DNA of 64,000 nt from DASXVX01 sp036504075 (GCA_036504075.1 DASXVX010000057.1:1-64000); one strand, 5' to 3'; counted from the first letter of the stretch, positions 23,198 through 32,827 are shown. The notes: generated by a model from the sequence alone, not told the origin. A program made the numbers and translations.

Positions 23198-26050
23198 TCA
23201 CACCAGCAGCCCGAGTCCGGCCGCCGCCGCCAGCCCGCCCGGACCGAGCGGCGCCAGCCCCAGCGCATGGCGGAGCGGTGGCAGGTAGATGGCGCCGAGC
23301 GTAAGGCCGGCAGTGACGGCCCCGGCCGTCCGGACCTGCTTGTCCGGCCCGGGAGAGCGGCAGGCCAGCAGGTGCCGGACCTGTCCGGCCGCCAGGACCG
23401 TAAGGGCTATCGTTCGGGCGGCGGGCAGCGGGCGCCCGGCGGCGAGCGCCAAGGCGTAAAGGCCGGCAGCGGCCACGCCGGTCCGCACGCCGTGGCCGGC
23501 CACCCGGCGCCGGAAGCCCGGCCCCAGGAGTTCGGCGGGGCGCTCCGGCGGCCGGGAAATGAGGCCGGGCGCAGACGGCTGGTTGCCGAGGGCGGTGGCG
23601 GGGAGGCCGTCACCCACCAGGTTCATCCAGAGCAGTTGGACCGGCAGCAGCGGCAGCGGCAGACCAATCAGCAGGGACGTGGCCATGAGGCAGACCTCAG
23701 CGGCGTTGGAGCCGAGCAGGTAGCCGGCCGTTCGGCGCACGTTGCCGCGGGTCGTCCGGCCTTGCTCGACCGCGGCGACGATGGTGGTCAGGCTGCTGTC
23801 CGCCAAGATGAGTCCGGCGGCCGCCCGGGCCACGTCGGTGGCGTCGGCCGGGGCGATGCCGACATCGGACTCCCGCATGGCGGGCGCATCGTTCACGCCG
23901 TCCCCGGCCATGGCGACCACATGGCCGGTCTGCCGCAGGGCGCGCACCACCAGGAGCTTCTGCTCCGGCGTTGCCCGGGCCACGACCTCGACCTGGCTGA
24001 CGACCGCGGCCAGTTCGTGAGCAGTCAACTGGGCAAGCTGGTCGCCCGTAAGCAGGCTGCCCTCCCGGGCGGCGATGCCCAGCCGGCGGGCCACCGTCGC
24101 CGCCGTGGCGGGATGGTCCCCGGTAACCATGACGACCCGGATGCCCGCGGCCTGACACCTGGACACGGCGGCGGCAGCCTCCGGGCGGGGCGGGTCGACG
24201 ATGCCGGCCAGCCCCAGCAGCACCAGGTCTTGCTCGGGTCCCACCGCTCCACCCGGCCGGCAGGCCACAGCCAGCACCCGCAGCCCGTGGGCGGCCATGT
24301 CCGCCGCTTCCCGCAGCATGCGTCGGCGCATCCGGGCATCCATTTTCCGGGCCGACCCCCGGGCAAAGGCCCGCGTGCAGAGCGGCAGCAGGACCTCGGG
24401 CGCCCCCTTGCTGCAGATGACGGTCTGCCCGGCACCGGCCCGGCAGGCTACCGTCATCCGGCGGCGGTCGGCATCGAACGGCAGCTCCAGCACCCGGTCG
24501 CCTTCGCCGCCCGCCGTCCGGATGCCGGCCTTGAGCGCCGCGACCAGCAGGGCCAGCTCCGTCGGGTCGCCCTGCGTCACCAGCGCCCCTTCGCCGTCCA
24601 GCCCCAGCCGGGCGTTATTGCAGAGCGCCGACGACATGAGAAAGAGCCGCAGGGCCGGGTCGGCCAGCGGCCGCACCGGCTGGCCGGAGCGCCGGAACTC
24701 CCCGTCCGGGCAGTAGCCGGACCCGCCGACCTCCCAGGTGTGATCAAGCGTGCGAATCTCCGTGACCGCCATCTGCCCCATGGTGAGCGTGCCGGTCTTG
24801 TCGCAGCACAGCGCAGTGACGGCGCCCATGGTCTCCACCGCCGCCAGGCGCTGGAAGGTGCCGCCTTCCCCCCTCATCCGCCGGGCGCCGGCGGCCAGGG
24901 ACAGGGTTACAAAAGCGGGAAGCCCTTCGGGAATGGCGGAAATGGCGAGGCTGATGCCCCCGAGCAGCGCCCCGGCGATCCCCTGGCCGCGCACCAGCGC
25001 CACGAGTGTCACGCCGCCGGCCACCCAGAGACCGGCCTTGCCGAGGCGGCGCCCCAGGTCGTTCAGGTGTCCCTGGAGCACCGGCGGCCGCTCCTCCCGC
25101 TCCATGAGGCCCGCAATCCGGCCGAGGGTGGACGTCATGCCCGTGGTGGTCACTACCGCCCGGCCGTGCCCGCGTACGATCATTGTCCCGACAGAGACAG
25201 TCCCGGCAGAGACTGTTCCGGCGGCGCCCCGGTTCCCGGAGGCGCCCCGGTTCCCGGAGGCGGACTTCTCCACGGCGGCGCATTCACCGGTGAGCAGGCT
25301 CTCGTCGGCCGCCAGGCCGGTCGACGCCACGACTTGGGCGTCGGCAGGGACGCGGTCGCCGGCTTCCAGGTGTAGCAGGTCTCCGGGGACGAGCAGGTGC
25401 GCGGGCACCTCGGCCAGGGTGCCGTCCCGCCAGACACGGGCCGGGTGGCCGCCCAGCCGGCGCAGGGCCGCCAGCGACTGCGGGCTCCCGCCGGACTGGC
25501 TCGCGCCGATCAGGCCGTTTAGCAACAGCACCGCCCCGATGGTGAGGGCGTCCCGCCGGTGCCCCGACATGAATGAGACGGCGGCGCCGCCCACCAACAC
25601 CAGCTGCATAACGTCCCGGTACTGATCCAGGAACCGGCGCAGAAAGGAGGGCCGGGGCGGGTCGGCCAGGGCATTGGGACCCAGGGCCGCCAACCGGGCC
25701 TCCGCCTCGGCGGTGGTCAGGCCGGTGTGCAGTTCGCCCGGCGCCCCGTCACCCGCCGGGACCGGTGGGACGCCGGCCCGATCGTTGCCACCCGCCGGGA
25801 GCGCCTTCTCGCCGGCGGCCGCCACCTCGGCCAGACCGTCCGGGCAGGCCAGCAGCACTTCGAGATGTTGGAGCGTCAGCACGGCGGGGTCATAGCAGAT
25901 CAGCGCCGTTCCGGTTGCCGGGTTAGCCGCTACGGCCCGGATGCCCGGGCAGCCCGCCAGGTGCTGCTCCAACTGTGCCGCCCGGGCCGGATTCGCCCGC
26001 AGGCCGGCAACCCGGGCCCGTGCGCGTCCGGGCAGCAAATGCACCCACAT
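23198..26050 (-). CDS. P2A-like cation ATPase with HMA-like N-terminus (ATPase 1)
   Basis: This 950-residue protein begins with the island's shared HMA-like module (VHLLPGRARARVAGLRANPA, 3-75; no CxxC). A cation-ATPase N-domain follows (LTTAEAEARLAALGPNALAD). The A-domain loop reads TGEC instead of TGES. M4 is AIPEGLPAF, phosphorylation motif CCDKTGTLT has D417, and GDGVNDAP is intact. M5/M6 ligand positions are N..E (SNAAEV) and N...D (MNLVGDGLP), as in Ca/Mn pumps except that the usual Thr of NLVTDG is Gly. Probably an active cation exporter; ion unknown. GGGAGGGAACGGG precedes the ATG. Divergent from ATPase 2. Confidence 0.9.
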   Translation of the reverse strand: MWVHLLPGRARARVAGLRANPARAAQLEQHLAGCPGIRAVAANPATGTALICYDPAVLTLQHLEVLLACPDGLAEVAAAGEKALPAGGNDRAGVPPVPAGDGAPGELHTGLTTAEAEARLAALGPNALADPPRPSFLRRFLDQYRDVMQLVLVGGAAVSFMSGHRRDALTIGAVLLLNGLIGASQSGGSPQSLAALRRLGGHPARVWRDGTLAEVPAHLLVPGDLLHLEAGDRVPADAQVVASTGLAADESLLTGECAAVEKSASGNRGASGNRGAAGTVSAGTVSVGTMIVRGHGRAVVTTTGMTSTLGRIAGLMEREERPPVLQGHLNDLGRRLGKAGLWVAGGVTLVALVRGQGIAGALLGGISLAISAIPEGLPAFVTLSLAAGARRMRGEGGTFQRLAAVETMGAVTALCCDKTGTLTMGQMAVTEIRTLDHTWEVGGSGYCPDGEFRRSGQPVRPLADPALRLFLMSSALCNNARLGLDGEGALVTQGDPTELALLVAALKAGIRTAGGEGDRVLELPFDADRRRMTVACRAGAGQTVICSKGAPEVLLPLCTRAFARGSARKMDARMRRRMLREAADMAAHGLRVLAVACRPGGAVGPEQDLVLLGLAGIVDPPRPEAAAAVSRCQAAGIRVVMVTGDHPATAATVARRLGIAAREGSLLTGDQLAQLTAHELAAVVSQVEVVARATPEQKLLVVRALRQTGHVVAMAGDGVNDAPAMRESDVGIAPADATDVARAAAGLILADSSLTTIVAAVEQGRTTRGNVRRTAGYLLGSNAAEVCLMATSLLIGLPLPLLPVQLLWMNLVGDGLPATALGNQPSAPGLISRPPERPAELLGPGFRRRVAGHGVRTGVAAAGLYALALAAGRPLPAARTIALTVLAAGQVRHLLACRSPGPDKQVRTAGAVTAGLTLGAIYLPPLRHALGLAPLGPGGLAAAAGLGLLV

Positions 26051-26234
26051 CCCGTTCCCTCCCCTGGTAGTGGATCACATCCCGGACGGTGCCCATTCCA
26101 TTGAAAATTGCCGAAGCCCGGTCCATGTCCATCCAGTTTGCGGCAGGTCAGGCGGGAGTATGCAGGGAGAGCGCGCATAAACCGCGGCGGGATGCCGGAG
26201 GCTATCTGGGAATTTGCTGCGGAGGTGATCCGGA

Positions 26235-29153
26235 ATGGCGGGCACTGTCCTGGAGGTCCATAGTTTGCCCGGGCGGTTGCGTGTTCCGTGGCCGGGCCTG
26301 CGCGGCAACCGGGCCTTGGCCGCCCGGCTGACCAAACGGCTGGCCCAAATCCCGGGAATCCGCTCCGTTCAGGCCAACCCGGACTCCGGACGGGTGCTGA
26401 TTCTGTACGACCCCCGTCGGGTGACGCCGGCTTGCCTGCTCCTCCTGCGGGCCGCTGCCGCAATCGCCCGGCAGGAGGTGGCCGCGGCGGTCGAAGCGGA
26501 CCTCGCTGCCCCCGGATCGGACGGTTCGCAGGCCGGCCTGACCACCGGCGAGGCCCGGCGGCGACTGGCTCACTACGGGCCGAACGCCCTGCAGGCCCCG
26601 CCCCGGCCGTCGTTCTGGCAACGCTTCTGGGACCAGCTTAAAGACGTCATGGTGCTGACCCTGCTGGGCGGCGCTGGCCTCTCGCTGCTGGTGGGCCGGG
26701 TTCGGGACGCCCTGACGATTACGGTGCTCATCATTGTCAACGCGGCCATCGGGGCGAGCCAGGCCGGGAAGGCCGACGGCGCCACGGCCGCCCTCCGGAA
26801 AATGGCTGCCCCCCGGGCGAACGTGATGCGGGACGGCCGGCAAGTCGCCCTGCCAAGCGAAGAGGTCGTCCCGGGCGACATGCTGCTGCTGGAAGCCGGC
26901 GACAAGGTGCCGGCCGATGGCCGCATCGTCGCCGCCTGGAACCTGGAGGCCGACGAGTCGCTGCTTACCGGCGAGTCGGTGCCGGTAAGCAAGGAGACGG
27001 CCGGCCAGGTCTTCGCGGGCACGACCCTGACCCGGGGGCGATGCCTGGCTGAGGTCACCGCCACGGGCATGCAGACGGAAATGGGGCGCATCGCGCAGTT
27101 GTTGGGCCAGGGCCAGGAAGGCCCCACGCCGCTGCAAGAGCGGATGGCCGAACTGGGCCGCGTTCTCGTGAAGGGATCGCTCTTGCTGACCGGCGGCGTG
27201 GTGCTGGTGGGGCTGCTGCGCGGCCAGCCGCTGATCGAAATGTTCATGACCGGCATCAGCCTCGCCGTGGCGGCCATTCCCGAGGGCCTGCCCACCTTTG
27301 TCACGCTGGGACTGGCCAGCGGCGTCGGGCTCATGGCCCGGCGGAAGGCGCTGGTCCGGCATCTGCAGGCGGTGGAGACGCTGGGCTGCGCTACAGTCAT
27401 TTGCTCGGACAAGACCGGGACCCTGACCACCAACCAGATGACCGTTCGCGAAGTGTACGCTGGCGGGCGCTGGTATGAACTGAGCGGCACCGGCTACCAC
27501 CCGCACGGCGAGATTACCGAGCAAGGGCGCCCCGTCCGGGCCATGTCGCATCCGGACCTGAAGCGTCTGCTGGAAGTGGGGGTCCTCTGCAACAACGCTG
27601 TCCTGGAGCGAAACGGGGACCGGTGGAGCATCAAGGGGGATACGACCGAAGGCGCCCTGCTGGTGGCGGGGGCCAAGGCCGGGCTGGACATCGACAAACA
27701 TCGCGGTGGCCATCGGCGCACCCGGGAGGTACCGTTTGAATCAGCCCGCCGGCGCATGTCGGTGATCTGCGAAGGCCCGGACGGCCCCTGCATTTACACC
27801 AAGGGGGCGCCGGAAGCAGTAGTGGGGGCCTGCACGCTCGCGTCCCGGGAGCGGTCCACCATTTTGGAAGCCGCAGAGCGCATGGCTGGGCGCGGGTACC
27901 GGGTGCTGGCCGCCGCCTACCGGCCCGCGGCCGGCGACTGCCACCCCGACCCGGAAGCCGACCTGGTCTTCCTCGGGCTCTTCGGCATGATGGACCCGCC
28001 CAGGCCCGAGGTGCCCCCGGCGCTGGTCCGGTGCCGGAGGGCGGGCATCCGCGTGCTGATGCTGACCGGCGACCATCCACGCACCGCGGCGGCTGTTGCC
28101 CGGGAAATCGGTCTGCTGGAGCCGGACGACCTGATCTTCACCGGCGATCAGCTGGCCCGCATGACCGACGCCCAGTTGCGCCGGGTGGCCGGCCGGCTGC
28201 GGGTCTGCGCCCGAGTCTCGCCGGAGCAGAAGCTGCGGGTCGTCCGGGCGCTGCGGGCCCGGGGTCACGTGGTGGCCATGACCGGCGACGGCGTGAATGA
28301 CGCCCCGGCTGTCCGGGAGGCGGACATCGGCATTGCCATGGGCCTGGCCGGCACCGAAGTCACCAAGGAAGCGGCCGGCCTGGTCCTGGCCGACGACAAC
28401 TTTGCCACCATCGTCGCGGCGGTGGAGCAGGGGCGGGCCACGCACAACAACATCCGCAAATCCGTCCGGTATCTGCTGGCCTCCAACATCGGGGAGATGG
28501 TGGTCATGGCGGCGGCGGTCATTCTCGGACTGCCGATGCCGCTGCTGCCGCTCCAAATCCTGTGGCTCAATTTGGTGGGCGACGGCCTCCCGGCGCTGGC
28601 GCTGGGCGCCGAGCCCATCGACGGCACCGAAATGCAGTCCGGACCCCGGCGCCGCACGGACTCGATTTTCGCCGGCGGCCTGGGCGGCAAAATCGTGAAG
28701 CACGGGCTTGGGCTGGGCGCGGCAGGTCTGGGACTGTTCATGTGGGCGCTTTATGCCGGCAAGCCGCTGGCGGTGGTCCGCACGCTGATGCTGACCACGC
28801 TGGTGATGGGCCAGTTGCTCTACATGGCCCGCTGCCGCCGGTCGGCCACGGGCCGGGGCGCGGCGCCCGGCCGGAACCCGCTGGCCACCTGGGCGGTGGC
28901 CGGTTCGGCGGCGCTGCTGGTGGGCTCCGTCTGGTTTGCACCGCTCCGGCACATGCTGCAGCTGACGCTGCTCTCAGCCGGCGAATGGCTGGCGGCAGGC
29001 ACAGCGGCGGCCGCAGGCAACATGGCCACCGGGTGGGGTGAACGTACGAATCCGGGAATGCGGGCCGGCGAATCGGCTCATCCTAATGCTTGCTGTACCC
29101 ACACCGCGAGGGGGAACTCATTTGTTCGGGATGCGTCGTATGGAGTGGGCTGA
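26235..29153 (+). CDS. P2A-like cation ATPase with HMA-like N-terminus (ATPase 2)
   Basis: This 972-residue protein has the same layout as ATPase 1: HMA-like module (VHSLPGRLRVPWPGLRGNRA, residues 8-75), cation-ATPase N-domain, intact TGES (LLTGESVPVSKE), AIPEGLP, SDKTGTLT with D392, TGDHPRTA and TGDGVNDAP. Ion-site residues resemble Ca pumps (ASNIGEM; NLVGDGLPALALG, with Gly for Thr). It looks fully competent. The last 45 residues are Cys/Arg-rich and unlike the family. GGAGGTGAT precedes the ATG. The 3' end overlaps the small protein gene at 29122. Confidence 0.92.
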   Translation: MAGTVLEVHSLPGRLRVPWPGLRGNRALAARLTKRLAQIPGIRSVQANPDSGRVLILYDPRRVTPACLLLLRAAAAIARQEVAAAVEADLAAPGSDGSQAGLTTGEARRRLAHYGPNALQAPPRPSFWQRFWDQLKDVMVLTLLGGAGLSLLVGRVRDALTITVLIIVNAAIGASQAGKADGATAALRKMAAPRANVMRDGRQVALPSEEVVPGDMLLLEAGDKVPADGRIVAAWNLEADESLLTGESVPVSKETAGQVFAGTTLTRGRCLAEVTATGMQTEMGRIAQLLGQGQEGPTPLQERMAELGRVLVKGSLLLTGGVVLVGLLRGQPLIEMFMTGISLAVAAIPEGLPTFVTLGLASGVGLMARRKALVRHLQAVETLGCATVICSDKTGTLTTNQMTVREVYAGGRWYELSGTGYHPHGEITEQGRPVRAMSHPDLKRLLEVGVLCNNAVLERNGDRWSIKGDTTEGALLVAGAKAGLDIDKHRGGHRRTREVPFESARRRMSVICEGPDGPCIYTKGAPEAVVGACTLASRERSTILEAAERMAGRGYRVLAAAYRPAAGDCHPDPEADLVFLGLFGMMDPPRPEVPPALVRCRRAGIRVLMLTGDHPRTAAAVAREIGLLEPDDLIFTGDQLARMTDAQLRRVAGRLRVCARVSPEQKLRVVRALRARGHVVAMTGDGVNDAPAVREADIGIAMGLAGTEVTKEAAGLVLADDNFATIVAAVEQGRATHNNIRKSVRYLLASNIGEMVVMAAAVILGLPMPLLPLQILWLNLVGDGLPALALGAEPIDGTEMQSGPRRRTDSIFAGGLGGKIVKHGLGLGAAGLGLFMWALYAGKPLAVVRTLMLTTLVMGQLLYMARCRRSATGRGAAPGRNPLATWAVAGSAALLVGSVWFAPLRHMLQLTLLSAGEWLAAGTAAAAGNMATGWGERTNPGMRAGESAHPNACCTHTARGNSFVRDASYGVG

Positions 29154-29475
29154 CATGTGGGGCCGGCCTCAAACCCGAGGCTTCTTATGGGGAATTGGGA
29201 CGGCCATGACCGCCTATTTCCTCTGGCCCGCGGTGAAAGAGGCGGTGCGGCCGGCCACCAAGGGGATGGTCCGCGGCGCCATGGTCGCCGGCGACCGGTT
29301 CCGTTACGCCATGTCCGGCGCCAAAGAAGGACTTGAGGACCTGGTGGCCGAGGCCCAGTTCGAACGCGCGCGCGACCATGTCGGCAGCGGAATCAAGGAG
29401 GCTGCGGAGGGCGTGGTGGAGGGTGCGGTGGAGGCTTTCGGTCCGAAACCGCATGGCGACAGTAGGGAGCATTAA
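29122..29475 (+). CDS. Small single-pass helical protein with LVAEAQFER signature
   Basis: This product of about 117 residues has one membrane helix (GFLWGIGTAMTAYFLWPAV), a basic stretch (KEAVRPATKGMVRG), and the helix GLEDLVAEAQFERAR shared with the protein at 22728. A short Gly/Glu helix and an acidic tail follow. The frame is open from 29038; the TTG at 29122 is preferred because GAGGGGG ends 7 bases upstream. ATGs at 29131, 29140 and 29155 are alternatives. Overlap with the ATPase 2 end suggests coupled translation and a working partnership. Confidence 0.72.
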   Translation: MFGMRRMEWADMWGRPQTRGFLWGIGTAMTAYFLWPAVKEAVRPATKGMVRGAMVAGDRFRYAMSGAKEGLEDLVAEAQFERARDHVGSGIKEAAEGVVEGAVEAFGPKPHGDSREH

Positions 29476-29494
29476 GCATGGCCGGAGTGGGGGC

Positions 29495-29734
29495 ATGACC
29501 GAACTGGATGAAATGACGAATCTGCTGGAGCAGGCGTCGAGCCTGCTCCGCCAGGCCGCCGACGCCGGCGCCCGTGCCCGGAGCCAGGGTCCTGAGGCCC
29601 GCCGGGCGGTCGACCGGGAATGGGAAGCGTTTCTGGGCGGTTTTATCAGCCACCTGAAACAGAAAGGCCGCGAGCAAGGGGAAAACCTCCTGGCCGGCAT
29701 TTCGTTTAGTCGGGTGCTGGCCTGGGGAAAATAA
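29495..29734 (+). CDS. Small alpha-helical soluble protein
   Basis: This 79-residue protein is almost wholly helical and heptad-like (MTELDEMTNLLEQASSLLRQ; REWEAFLGGFISHLKQKG), with no membrane segment. No family is recognised. It begins 19 bases after the previous stop, with GGAGTGGGGG just before the ATG, and ends just before a terminator, so it is the last member of the ATPase 2 operon. A role as a cytosolic partner of the membrane helical proteins is a guess from position. Confidence 0.65.
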   Translation: MTELDEMTNLLEQASSLLRQAADAGARARSQGPEARRAVDREWEAFLGGFISHLKQKGREQGENLLAGISFSRVLAWGK

Positions 29735-29740
29735 CGTGCG

Positions 29741-29764
29741 GGCGCCCGGTCTCGGCCGGGCGCC
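29741..29764 (+). terminator. Terminator of the ATPase 2 operon
   Basis: GGCGCCCGG (29741-29749) pairs with CCGGGCGCC (29756-29764) around a 6-base loop, followed by TTGCGTTT. ATPase 3 begins 40 bases later, so some read-through is possible. Confidence 0.65.
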
Positions 29765-29803
29765 TTGCGTTTCGGACCAGTACCGGAACGAGGGGTGATG
29801 GTT

Positions 29804-32677
29804 GTGCAGGTCGAACTGGCACATTACCTGCCGGGCCGGGCGCGGCTCAGGCTGCCCGGTCTGCGCGGCCGGCCTCGTGACCTTGCAAGCATCGGACAGA
29901 CACTGGCTGCCGTCCCCGGGGCCGGCCGGGTTCAGGTCAGTCCGGGCTCCGCCAGTCTCGTGCTCACCTTTGACCCACACCGCACGTCCCTGCATGCCCT
30001 TCTCAGCCGCGTGCCCGGGCTGACCATGCCCGGCATGGCAGGCCTGCCCGAGCGGGAGGCGGCTGCCGCGCGCCCCGTCCCAGCCCGACCCGACGCCGTC
30101 CGGTCCGACGCCGCCCGCACGGGCCTCAGCACCCGGGAGGCCGCCCGACGGCGCCAGACTTTTGGCCCCAATCTCCTGCCGGCCCGTCCTGCACCGCCGT
30201 TTTGGCGCCGCTTCCTGGGCGAGTTTACGGACCTGTCCTCGGTGATTCTGCTGGGCGGAACCGGGTTCTCTGTGCTGACCGGCCGAGTCTGGGAGGCCCT
30301 CGCTGTCGGAGCGGCGGCAGGCCTCAACGCCGTGATTGGCGCCTGGCGCTCCGGCCAGGTGGATGTCGCGGTGGCCGCCATGCAGTCCCTGACCTCGCCA
30401 AACGCCACCGCCGTCCGCGACGGCCGGGTGACGGTGATTCCCGCGGCTGACCTGGTGCCGGGCGATCTCATTCTTCTGCAGGCGGGCGACCATGTTCCAG
30501 CCGACGTGGTCGTGGCCGAGGCCATGGACCTGGAGGCCGACGACCGGCACCTGCTGGGCGCCGACGCCGCCGGTCCCAAAACCTACGCAGCCAACCAGTT
30601 CCTGCCCGCCGGCTGCGAAATCCTGCGGGGGCACGGCGAGGCCGTGGTCCTGTCCACCGGTGCCGACACGACGCTGGGGAAAATCGCCCAGACCCTGGGG
30701 CGCACTGAGCGGCTGCCGTCCCACGTCCAGCGGCGGGCCGCCTGGCTGGCCCGCGACCTCCTGAAAATCGCACTCCTGGGCCTCGGGATCGTCACCGGCG
30801 TGGGCCTCCTGTGGGGCCTGCCGCCCACGGAATTGCTCCAGCGGGGGCTCAGCGTGGCGACGGCGTCGGTGCCGGAAGGGCTGCCCACGTACATCACGCT
30901 GGCGCTGGCAGCCGGGTCCCGCCGGCTGGCCCGCCGGAACGCATTCGTGCGGGATCTGTCTACCGCCGCCGGGGTGGGCACCGTCGACGTCATTTGCACC
31001 GACAAGACCGGCACGCTGACCCGTGGGGAAATGACTGTACGGACCATTTTTGCCGGCAACCATTGGTGGACCGTATCGGGCACCGGCTTCGACCCGACCG
31101 GGCAGTTCCTGAAGGTGGGCGAGCCTGCCGACCCGCTGGCCGACCCCGACCTCCGGGCCTTTCTGGAGGCGGCCGTCCGCTGTAACAACGCAACGCTGGT
31201 AGACTCGCCGGACGGCTCGCTGGAAGTGCGGGGCAGCCAGACCGAGGGCGCCCTGCTGATTCTGGCCCTGAAGGCAGGGCTGCCCCGGGAGATCGGCCGG
31301 GAACCCCGCCTCGGCGAAGAGGCTTTCCATCCGGCGCTCCGGCGGATGACCCTGACGCTGGGCGTTGGCGGCATGCCGTTCACGTGCAGCAAGGGCGCCC
31401 CGGAAGCCATTTTGCCCCTGTGCGATCGCGTGCTGATCAAAGGCGGGCCGGAATCGCTGGGCGCTCCGGTGCGGGACGCGATTCTGGACGCCCAGCGGAC
31501 CATGACCGCCGGTGGGCAGCGGGTGCTGGCACTTGCATACGCCCACGGCCCCGACCGTCCGAACGGGATGATCTTCGCCGGCCTCGTGGGCATTGTGGAC
31601 CCGCCTCGGCTCGAACTGCGCCCGGTGATTCAGCGGCTCCGAAAGCGGTCCGTTCAAGTGATCATGCTCACCGGCGACCATCCGGACACGGCGGCCAGCG
31701 TCGCCCGGGACCTGCGGATTCTGCACGGCAACCAGGAAGTGGTGACCGGCGCCCAACTCGCGAAACTGAACGACCAGGACCTGGCCCGGGTCGTGAACCG
31801 GAGCCCGGTTTTCGCCCGGGTGACGCCCGAGCAGAAAGCCCAGGTGGTCCGGGCCTTGCAGCAGCATGGACTTACGGTGGCCTACGTCGGTGACGGCATC
31901 GACGACGCGCCGGCGGTCCGGGCCGCCGACATCGGCGTGGTCCCCCGGGACCGGGCGGCCGATGTCACACGGGAGGCCGCCAGCATCATTCTGACCGATG
32001 ACCGGCTCCAGACACTGGAGACCGCCATCGAACAGGGCCGGAATACGGCCGCCAACGCCGACGAAATTGCCCGGTATCTGCTCATCGCCAATATGGGTGA
32101 AATCCTGCTGCTGGCGGCTTCCGCCGTGTTCGGGATGCCGCTGGCCCTGCTGCCGCTTCAGCTTTTGTGGCTCAACCTGATCGGCGACGGTCCGGCGGCG
32201 CTGGCCCTGGGTGAGCGCCACGCTCCACCGGGGGAAGAGCGGGAACCGCACCGGCGGCCGCTGGTTCGTTCGCTGGAACGGGAGATTCTGTTGCACGGCC
32301 TCGGCGTAGGCGCCGCCGCCTTCGGTCTCTATGCCACGGCGCTGGCGGGCGGTTATGCGCTGCCGGTGGCCCGGGCGCTGGCGTTCAGCGCACTCAGCGC
32401 CAGCCAGATTCTGTACCTGTTCCGCTGCCGGACGGCGCTCGGCACCCCGTGCGGCCTGCGCCTCCCCACCGAACCCAGCGTGACGCTGGCAGCGGTCGCC
32501 TCGGGCCTGCTGTTGCTCGCTACCATGTACTTCCCGCCGCTGGCGCGCACCCTCGGGACGGCGCCGCTCTCCATGGGCCAGTGGCTGGCCGTTCTGGGGA
32601 CGGCGCTCGCCGTGAATCTCAGTTCGGTCGTCCGCCTCTCCCTGCGGCGCCGTGCCGCCATACCTGCTCCCGTCTGA
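29804..32677 (+). CDS. P2A-like ATPase lacking the A-domain glutamate (ATPase 3)
   Basis: This 957-residue protein has the shared HMA-like module (AHYLPGRARLRLPGLRGRPR, 6-70) and a P2A layout. The phosphorylation site is intact (CTDKTGTLT, D400), as are VPEGLP and TGDHPDTA. Two core motifs deviate: the TGES loop reads LGAD (near 251-254), so the dephosphorylating Glu is Ala, and GDGVNDAP reads GDGIDDAP. M6 is NLIGDGPAALALG instead of the NLVGDGLPALALG of ATPase 2. It may phosphorylate but not turn over, or act as a regulator. GTG 29804 is 8 bases after AGGGG; ATG 29798 is too close. Confidence 0.85.
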   Translation: MQVELAHYLPGRARLRLPGLRGRPRDLASIGQTLAAVPGAGRVQVSPGSASLVLTFDPHRTSLHALLSRVPGLTMPGMAGLPEREAAAARPVPARPDAVRSDAARTGLSTREAARRRQTFGPNLLPARPAPPFWRRFLGEFTDLSSVILLGGTGFSVLTGRVWEALAVGAAAGLNAVIGAWRSGQVDVAVAAMQSLTSPNATAVRDGRVTVIPAADLVPGDLILLQAGDHVPADVVVAEAMDLEADDRHLLGADAAGPKTYAANQFLPAGCEILRGHGEAVVLSTGADTTLGKIAQTLGRTERLPSHVQRRAAWLARDLLKIALLGLGIVTGVGLLWGLPPTELLQRGLSVATASVPEGLPTYITLALAAGSRRLARRNAFVRDLSTAAGVGTVDVICTDKTGTLTRGEMTVRTIFAGNHWWTVSGTGFDPTGQFLKVGEPADPLADPDLRAFLEAAVRCNNATLVDSPDGSLEVRGSQTEGALLILALKAGLPREIGREPRLGEEAFHPALRRMTLTLGVGGMPFTCSKGAPEAILPLCDRVLIKGGPESLGAPVRDAILDAQRTMTAGGQRVLALAYAHGPDRPNGMIFAGLVGIVDPPRLELRPVIQRLRKRSVQVIMLTGDHPDTAASVARDLRILHGNQEVVTGAQLAKLNDQDLARVVNRSPVFARVTPEQKAQVVRALQQHGLTVAYVGDGIDDAPAVRAADIGVVPRDRAADVTREAASIILTDDRLQTLETAIEQGRNTAANADEIARYLLIANMGEILLLAASAVFGMPLALLPLQLLWLNLIGDGPAALALGERHAPPGEEREPHRRPLVRSLEREILLHGLGVGAAAFGLYATALAGGYALPVARALAFSALSASQILYLFRCRTALGTPCGLRLPTEPSVTLAAVASGLLLLATMYFPPLARTLGTAPLSMGQWLAVLGTALAVNLSSVVRLSLRRRAAIPAPV

Positions 32678-32703
32678 CCGGGCCGGTCTATCGGCCCGGT
32701 TTC
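32677..32703 (+). terminator. Terminator after ATPase 3
   Basis: ACCGGGCCG (32677-32685) pairs perfectly with CGGCCCGGT (32692-32700), followed by TTT. It overlaps the stop codon of ATPase 3. Confidence 0.75.
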
Positions 32704-32722
32704 CCGCGCCGCCTGAACCGAA

Positions 32723-32752
32723 TTTACACACAACCGTAACAGGACCTTCACA
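32723..32752 (+). promoter_or_regulatory. Possible Pho boxes upstream of pstS
   Basis: TTTACA (32723), GTAACA (32736) and TTCACA (32747) resemble the TT(A/T/C)ACA repeats bound by PhoP in Firmicutes; the last two are 11 bases apart, the expected phase. They lie about 80-105 bases before the pstS start. Confidence 0.42.
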
Positions 32753-32827
32753 CGAGCTACCTCGCACATTAACGCTCTGTGGTTACAGTCTAAGTGTAGG
32801 TTAACAAACAGAAGGAGTGGGGAACAC

